Positions 35,701 through 44,700 of a stretch of DNA of 64,000 bases are shown piece by piece. The stretch's first letter is position 1; each line of letters starts with the position of its first letter. The notes under the pieces were generated by a model. That model ran no database searches and was not told where the DNA came from. It was given only the letters and a program-made list of their open reading frames with translations. The DNA is taken from assembly GCF_021869535.1 (NCBI RefSeq), contig NW_026262659.1, positions 3,162,001 through 3,226,000 on the forward strand, read 5' to 3'. The translations under genes were made by a program, and so were the position numbers. This stretch comes from Mytilus californianus (Eukaryota > Mollusca > Bivalvia > Mytilida > Mytilidae).

Positions 35701-38700
35701 GTACTCGTATGAAGCAGAATTCATTTAGAACCTTCTAAAAGTAAAAAAAAAGGCACCTTTCGAAATTCTTAAATTTTACTTTCAGATATATTGATGATGT
35801 CCTATCACTGAATAACATATATTTAAGTCAGTACTCACATCTCATATATCCCAGTGAACTTGAAATTAAGTATACTACTGATACTAGAAGAACTGATTAA
35901 TACCTTGATTATTTCAATATTGACAAAGAATGACGACTTCACACTTAAATCTATGACAAACGATACGATTTCAACTCCCTAATTATCAATTTCCCATTTC
36001 TCAGCAGTAACATACCCATCGTATGGTGTTTACATATCTCAGGTGATACGTTATGCTAGTGTATGTTCACCCTATACGGACTTCATATACAGGAGTGTGC
36101 TTTTTACACAAACACTGCTCCAACAGAGTTATGAGGAGGGACAATTTAAAATGGCACTCCGAAAATTTAATGGACTCTATCACGAATTGGTTGATCTATA
36201 CGATGTGTCTGTGTCTAAACTAACTAATGACATCTTTACCACGTTTAGATTGTGGTTTACCATATACGTCGGCTAGTCGGCTAAGTACCGAACGTGACCT
36301 GTTCCCGATTATGACTGTTTTGCCGAGTGTGAATTCGCATTGCTATACGAAGTGTCTCGGTATTTATACATCCAACATTCATATATTAAATTATGATGTG
36401 TCTTTTGTAAGTCTGGTTCGATATTGTTTGTGGTTTGAATTCTATTTTTATTTTCTATATGTATGTAAAAGTTAAGATAATTAATCAGCTAGTTCACTTA
36501 TAAGATTTTAGTTTCAGGCAACTATATGTAGAGGATTTATTTGTTTTTACACAGTTTTGATTTAGAAGAAAAACCGACATGGTTAGAAAATACAAATAAT
36601 TACACCATTACTAACACAATTCTAAATTAATATTCTTGTAATGGTTAGAAAATACATAAAATAACACCATTACAAACTTAATCTTAATTTTATCTTCTAT
36701 TTTTAGAAATTTACCTGTTACGTCACTCTTTGTGGCTTAGATAGATTTGTGTGACGCACAGTTCACAATTTTATTGTGGTGTACTGTGTGTGGAAGGTGT
36801 CCGTTGTTATTCTGCGGTGTACATGTTGTAATGTACTATTATATTATTTATTTATGTATTTTTCTGTCCTGGGTGTTTTTTTCGTTTATTTGTACTGTAT
36901 TCCTGTCACGTAATGTTGAACATGTCATTTAAGCGGTATTTTTTAATATTGGAGGGTTGGCTAGCCATAAAACTAGGTTCAACCCACCATTTTTTCTTAA
37001 AATGTCCTGTACAAGTCAGGGATATGGCAGTTGTTAACAAATAGTCTGTTTTTATATATGTTGTCGTTTGTTTTTGTAGCAGTTCAGTATTTCTGTTGTT
37101 CCGTTGTTTTCTTTTATAGTGTTTCCCTCGGTTTTGGTTTGTGATCCGGATTTGTTTTCGTTTAATCGATTTATGACTAATGAACAGCGGTACGCTACTG
37201 TTGCCTTAGTTTATATTATCAATGTATATCAGTTAATGAAAAAAGATCCATACACTTTGTACGATTTGAATGATTTGAAAGAAAGGATCATTTATTTCCT
37301 GTTAGAATTAAAGCCCTTTCATTTCAATTGTTTGCTATAAACATGACTATCAAAATATATATGCAAGCTTAATTCGTTTTTCTATAGGGAAAACATTCGT
37401 TTGGCCAGTATTTATGTAGGACTCGGAAGTGTGATGGGAACGCCGAAGTCTGACGGCCACGCTGAAGTGCGACAGTCGACGCCTGAGTGTCTATATCACG
37501 CTTGTTGGTAGTTTAGATTATATGTATGTTTTACAATTATTACGATAACTATATTTTTCAATTGATTAGTATATTATTTGCATTTATTATTGCCCATACA
37601 TTTCTTTACAACATGGTCATTTTTTAAACATTTTTTGGGAGAAACTGCATTATCTTCTAGCAAAAATCAATTTTCAAAACAAGATATTAGCAAAACATAT
37701 AGTATTTGGATACAAAATATCAGGTCATGAGTATTATGATTTTTACCATTTTTTAACAGTATTAGGTTTTTGTACATACAAGTCCTTCTTAGATATGTAT
37801 GGTATGTTTATAAAAGACAGACGAAAGATACAAGAGGGACATTCAAACTCATAAGTCGAAAAAAAACTGACAATGCCATGGCTAAAAAAGAAAAAGACCA
37901 GCAGACAAACAACAGTACACAAAATACAAAACAGAAGACTGACCAACACGAACCCACTAAAAAGTTGAGGCTATCTCAGGTGCTCCGGAAGGATACGCAG
38001 ATCCTGCTCAACATGTGGCACCCGTCGTCTTGCTCATGTTAATACAAATTCGGTAATACGCATAATTCGGTAGGTCACATTCGAGAAAAGGTGACTGGAT
38101 TGTAGTTACGACATAAGAACATTTCCGCTATCATCTGGGAAACGGATTTTCGATAATGGTCAACCTACACGTGGTGGAATCCGTAAAACTAACAAAGGAA
38201 TGATCACAACTTTACCGCTTGAAACTCTTGGTTTAATAGCTTTCTTGTGAATAGCAACCCTCTATCAATGAAATCACGATATGAAATACAAGCCCTGGAA
38301 TATCGTATCAACTGGGAGATATATACTCCGTTTGAAGGCGCTGCTTAGATGTTGCTTAATACAAATGGTAATTGGGAAGCTGAAATCATCTCTTTCTTTT
38401 GTCACAAAGTTTTGTTTTCAACCGACCCTCACTGTCAATTTCTAGATGAAAGTCAAGATAAGATACTGACTTAACTGTATGTGTTGTATCATTTATCTCA
38501 AGTTCAACGGTCACCAAATTTTGAATTATTTAGTGTGTCAGAGAATCAGTCAAATCATGATGAAAGGTCAAGGACAGACAATTTCCTATTTTACAATACA
38601 TCAACAATTATGCATATTCGGTTATCTAAATAAAATTCTGTATGAAAATATGAAAAACTGTTAAAACAGAAAATAGTCGTCAATTGTCAAACGCACTTTA

Positions 38701-41700
38701 AAATACTAATGACGTAAATAGCGTCTTTTCCCTGAAATTCCGGTGAAAAGGATAAAAATGAGTGAAAACCAAAATACTTGTCTGTAGTTCAATTGTCAAT
38801 CACCATAATACCAAAAAACACATTTCATTTAGTGCTAAGGAAGTTTTTTACATCATAAAATTACTGCAATGGCGCTTCTTGCTAATTACACAGCCAATTA
38901 TAACAACCCAGGCAGTTGCCCAAAATACCACCATCTGCAAAAAGATAGCTGTTTAGCTGTTTTACGTTAAACAATATTTTTAAGTATTCTTTAGATAGAA
39001 GAAACACATTTAAAAGATTGAGAAATGTTTGAAGAAAATAATACATGCGGGATGCATGCTTTTAATGGGAACTAAGGAATCTAAACTTGATATTTCAAAA
39101 TGTAGATTAATGACCAGCCTGTTCTGTCTTTTATTGTTATTTTGTTTGTAATTTCATGATTATCATTAAAAGAAATAAAGGACTTTATACGTGATGGCGT
39201 CCGTAAACCTTAAAAAGGAATGACTATAACTTCACCAATTGGAACTCTTGGTTTAATAGCTTTCTTGTGAGCAGCAATCCTCTATCAAGAAATACAAGCC
39301 CTGGAATATCTATCAACTGGGATATATATACTCCGTTTGAAGGCGCTGCTTGAATGTTGCTAACTACAAATGGTAATTGGGAAGCTGAAATCATCTCTTT
39401 CTTCTGTCAGAAAGTTTTGTTTTCAACCGACCCTCATTGTCAATTTCTAGATGTAAGTCAAGATAAGAGGCAAACTTAACCGTATCTGTTGTATCGTTTA
39501 TCTCAAGGTCGATGGGATAGATGCGTTCAACACAGTCTCCAAATTTTTAATTATTTAGTGAGAGAACATCATCTATATAGCTAAACACTCTTCCTAAGAG
39601 TTCCTGTATGAAGTCAGCCACATATGAATAAAGGAAAAAGTTGACAAGCAGATGGGACAGTTGATTCCGATGGGAATGCCGATTGTTTGTTGAAAAAAAA
39701 ACTCCTCGAAACATCAAGCATCTTGACAATGTCAGTTTCAGAGATTTTTTTTAATAAGATGTGGTATGAGTGCCAATGAGACAAATCTTTATCAAAGTCA
39801 CAATGTGTAAAAAATAAACAATTATAGGTCAAAGTACAGAGCCTTGGCTCACACTGAACATCAAGCAATAAAGGGCCCCAAAATGACTAGTGTTAAACAA
39901 TTCAAACAGGACAACCAACGGTCTAATCTATAGAAAAAACGAGAAACGATTTGTTTGAATCAGAATGGTTTTTTTTTTAGAAAGTATGATTTATACCTCC
40001 CTAAAACATGATACTTGTATCTACGTTGGCCATACTTTTTTTTATAAAACAAAGCAGGACCAACTCTTTCCACTCGTCTTTTAGTTTGGAATGGGGAATA
40101 CTTGTGAAATTGTAGAGAAGTCAAATGTTTTAATACTACTGAAAGATGAAAGAGTTTTAGATTGTATGTACACTAAAAGATTTTTTGAACCCGGGCTTTG
40201 ATTGCTGATAGATAAAGGCAACAGTAGTATACCGCTGTTCAATAGTCATAAATTGATTAAGCAGAAACAAATTCGGGTCAAAAACCGAGGGAAACACATA
40301 AAAAATTGGTGTTAATTATTTAGAATGAGGTTTCATGGAGGACTTGGAAGACCCAGTAATATACCGGTGTTTGTAAGGACACTTATATAGTTAAGTTATC
40401 CAATACATTAATTATTTTCAGCACGATAATTGATGCATTTTCAATTTGGTGCAGCATATCACGATCTTGTGCAGAAGCAAAATATAGATATTAATTGGTA
40501 GAATCGAGAATGGAAACAAGATCGTGATCGCTGCACCAAACTGAAACCACCCAACGAAAATGCACCAACTACGTGCTGTCATGACTGCATTGTGTATTGA
40601 ATGTTGTTACTTTAATGTTTAATATATCATTGATATGGTAGAACTTATATATTAACTGTTTAAAAAACTAAAGAAATAATAAGGATTGTCTACCCAGCAA
40701 TATATTAGGTTATTGATTTACTACTCTGTTATATGACTTAATATGATGAAGACTGCCTATGCAATACAAAAGTGTTAACTCAGCCAATATTGATTTTTTT
40801 TCTGTATTGGCCGAGTTCTGATCCGGCAAATACAGGATTTCGAAACGTCTCTAGTTTTTAGTTCAAAAGTATTGATAAACGCAAACTTAATGTAAACTGT
40901 CGTTTGGTAATATCAATTTGACGCGGCTCGGTACTTGTACATCCCGTCATTGTGTTATTGTGCTATGGTAAATTTTTGTATTCTTGTCTTTCGTTATTGC
41001 TAATGTGCTTTTTCAATATGCATTTTTAGTTTTCTTTATTAACATATTTGTTTGTTTTTATAGTTATTAAGATTATAACACAATATTGACTGCTTTTCTT
41101 ATAACACAATATTGACTGCTTTTCTCCTATTTGTGACATGTTTACCTATTATGTCTGTTTGTTTTGTTCACACATCGATGTCAATATAATGGATTTGTAT
41201 GCGACTGTCATACAAGTGAGAGGTTTAGCTAGCTATAAGACCAGGTTTAGTCCAAAATTTTTTTACATAAGAAAATGCCTGTTACCAAGTCAGGAATATG
41301 ACAGTTGTTATCCATTCGTTTGATGCGTTTTAGCTTCTTATTTTGTCATTTGATTAGGGACTTTCCGTTTTGAATTTTCCTCGGAGTTCGGAATTTGTGT
41401 TATTTTACTTTTTTTTGATTTATTTCAAGTTCGGGCATCAAGTCGATCTGTAGATTATCACAAAGCTCATGAATTTCTTGTCGACATCAATCTACTGTTT
41501 ACTTTCGCATCCACAGGCACTTGATTCTATCCATGGGAAGATCCACTATCAACGCATATTTACGAAAAAGTTCCCAACTACTGTTTTCACCTGTCCGCTT
41601 CAAAACTTTATTTTGCTGTCAATTCATGCTCAAATTTCTTGTTCCATACCCCCATTCTATTCGTGAAATGTTTTTCTTTCACATGGCATATATTGTAATT

Positions 41701-44700
41701 ACCCTTAGAGTACTCCTTACCTGCAATACACTAGATTTGTCAATAAATTTTCATGTGATCGTTTTTAGTCCGCCTTTACGAATAGAATTGGGTATGGAAC
41801 AAGAAATTTTAGCATGAATTGACAGCAAAATAACATTCTGAAGCGGACAGTTGAAAAAAGTAGTTTGGTACCTTCTCGTAAATATACGTTGATAGTGGAT
41901 CTTCCAATGGATAGAAACAAGTGCCTGTGTTTGCTTCTCATGTTTTTGTTAGGTGTATGTATCATATAATTTTCAACCCGAACCAGGCATATGGATTGTT
42001 GTAGGTTGACCTGTAATCTATTGTAATTTGTTTAAGTCTTTGTACTTTGGTCATGGTCTATGGATCGTCTTATTTGCAATATATTTAACTCCTAGTTTTA
42101 TTTCATCCTTTTGTTTCTGAATCTCACATGCAATGGCGGTACCTTTTCAATTACTATTTATGTGTTGCGTCTAAATATGTATTGAAACACTTTATAGTGA
42201 CTGAAAAGGGTTAACAAATCATCAAAATATGTAGAAGACACTTCCAAACAGCACCAGATCATATAACATTGCAGCTAATAAAAGGAAACTGAGTAACTCA
42301 GATTTGTATAGTTAAATTTCAATGTAAATCAAGGTTAAAATCTTGTAAAAGGAAATAAAACACAAAACAAACCCAGGTAAACACTGTAGTTAATTAATAA
42401 AGATATCATTAATTGATTATTTCTGTATTGGCCTTGTTATTGGTCATCGGCCAGCTGCATTGGCCTTCGGCTTCGCCACAGGCCAATACAGCAAACCTCG
42501 GACCAATAACAAGGCCAATACAGAAATAATTACGTAATAATATCATAATATGTATATTTGACATAAACGTTTGTAATTTTTGGTCTTCAGTGCTCTTCAA
42601 CATTGTACTAAACTTTGTCCTTTAACAGATTTTAATCAAGTGTTACTGATGATCAAATTGATAATGGAAATGGGGAATGTGTCAAAGAGACAACAACCCG
42701 ACCAGAGGGCAGAAAACAGCCCAAACTTACCAATGGATCTTCAACGCATCGAGAAAAATCCGTATCAGTAAGCGGGCTTCAGGTGGCCCCTAAACAATAA
42801 TGTATACTATTTCAGCGAAATTGACGTCACACTAAACCCCGAAACATACAAATGAATCTATTTAAGAAACAAAAACGCTCAAGACTAACAAAGGCTAGAG
42901 GTTCCTGACTTGGGACAGGCACAAAACGGCTGTGGGATTGAACATGTATTGTGTGATCTCAACCCTGAGAGTGAATCAATATTAATTCCAAAATAATGCC
43001 ATCTTTAATGGTTTTACGATACTATCGTAACTATATCTCCTGTGACTAAGTTTGTTTAAAGGTTTGGTTAGCTTTTGAGGTGAATGACGACATTTTTGTG
43101 CTTTGTATAGAATATTATTAGGTTATTATACATTTTTGGCTTTCAAATATTCGGCTTTGAGCTTTCCTGATAAATGTAAATTCAGAAAAGCGCTTCGAAC
43201 GCATGAAATGTATAACGTGTTGTTTTCATATTTTACTTTAAAAGAAGGGATGTGAAAATCGATCTGATGAGTTAATATTAAAAAGACGATGTGGTATAAA
43301 GCTTTTTTCAACAGATATTTATTGTTTGTTCTTATGTGTTATCCCAGTTTAGGGGAGGGTTGAGGGCTCACATGCATGTCAACCCGGAAATATTCTTTAT
43401 TTGCTTGTCCCAAGTCAAGAGCCTGTAGTTCAGTAGTTGTCGTTGGAACATGTCTGTCATATATGTTTTTCGTAAATTGTTTTGTGATGAATGACGCCGT
43501 AACTTTTCTCAATTAAAATGCTTACTATTTTTCATATCGGTATGGGTTTTTTCTCTTTGTCAAAGGCCGTACGGTTACCTATTATTGCTCACATTCACTT
43601 CATCTGAACTTTAGTGGATAGTTGTCAAATTGGCAATCCTACCACATCTCCTTATTTTTATTGAGTACATCTTATAGTCTTACATATATGAGGACACCTT
43701 CTAGTATTATACTCTGAAATAGATAACAAACATCTTAAATCCGACATAGATGGAGACGTCGTATAGTCTTATAGTCTGAAATAGATTACGAAAATCTGCC
43801 TTCCAAATACCGTTTCGATCCTTAACATCACTGAAGAGACATTAACTGTCGAAATCCGGATATGGTTTACTTGAAATCTATACACAAAAAAAAAACCAGT
43901 TTTACCAGAACATCATAGAGACGCTAGTACAATTCTAAAATTTCCAAACACGGCGCAACGACATACCTAAAATAAAAATAGTAATAATTTGCGATATGAG
44001 CTTGCACAACTTTAAAAGTCCAAAGGTGACGACAGTTAAGATGTTACAACAACTGCGTAGAAATACATTCCCAATAAACAGCACTGACCGATCTAAGCCT
44101 GTATAATATTTCAAGTGATGGCACTGACCGATCTAAGCTTGTATAATATTTCAAGTGATGGCAGGAAAATAAGTGATGGCAGAAAAATGAGTGAAACATT
44201 CTATGTTTTTTCATGTATGCCCTCTGGATAGAATGTTTCACTCATTTTCCTGCCATCACTTGTTTCCAGTAACTCCTTTTCTGTACTAGACTCCTACATT
44301 TTTAAAGATTGTTTTAATTATACTAGTTTTAATTACAGGGTTCTACCGTTGTCAAATTTGAAATATTATACAAGCTTAGATCGGTCATTGCTGTTTATTG
44401 AGAATGTATTTCCACGCAGTTGTTGTAACATCTTAACTGTCGTCACCTTTTTTAAAGTTGTGCAAGCTCATATCGCAAATTATTACTATTTTTATTTTAG
44501 GTATGTCGTTGAGCCGTGTTTAGAAGTTTTAGAAATTGTACTAGCGTCTCTATGATGTTCTGGTAAAACTGTTTTTTTTTGTATAGATTTCAAGATTGCT
44601 ATAGTTTTATAATCAGAATAGGTTGGTAAAATTCATTTTACATCATGATCATACTGATGAAGGATATCTTTTATCCGAAATATTTATAGTTACATTTGTT

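Larger units (their letters stand above)
39175..40405 (-). pseudogene. PLE-1 reverse transcriptase with two nested insertions
   Basis: Reverse copy running from the C-terminal GRHHE-type block (39175) through the palm (FSYIDDVLSLNN at 39547-39600) to the region before it (40405). A family G fragment (39757-39955) and a repeat H fragment (40221-40315) interrupt it, with PLE sequence continuing on both sides of each. No tail is attached. Confidence 0.75.

Noticed and set aside
44653-44682. CTGATGA...ATCCGAAA, a hammerhead-like core
   Set aside because: Stem II and GAAA are present, but the closing pair of stem II is A-C, and no stem I can be formed between the sequences before CTGATGA and after the putative cleavage site.
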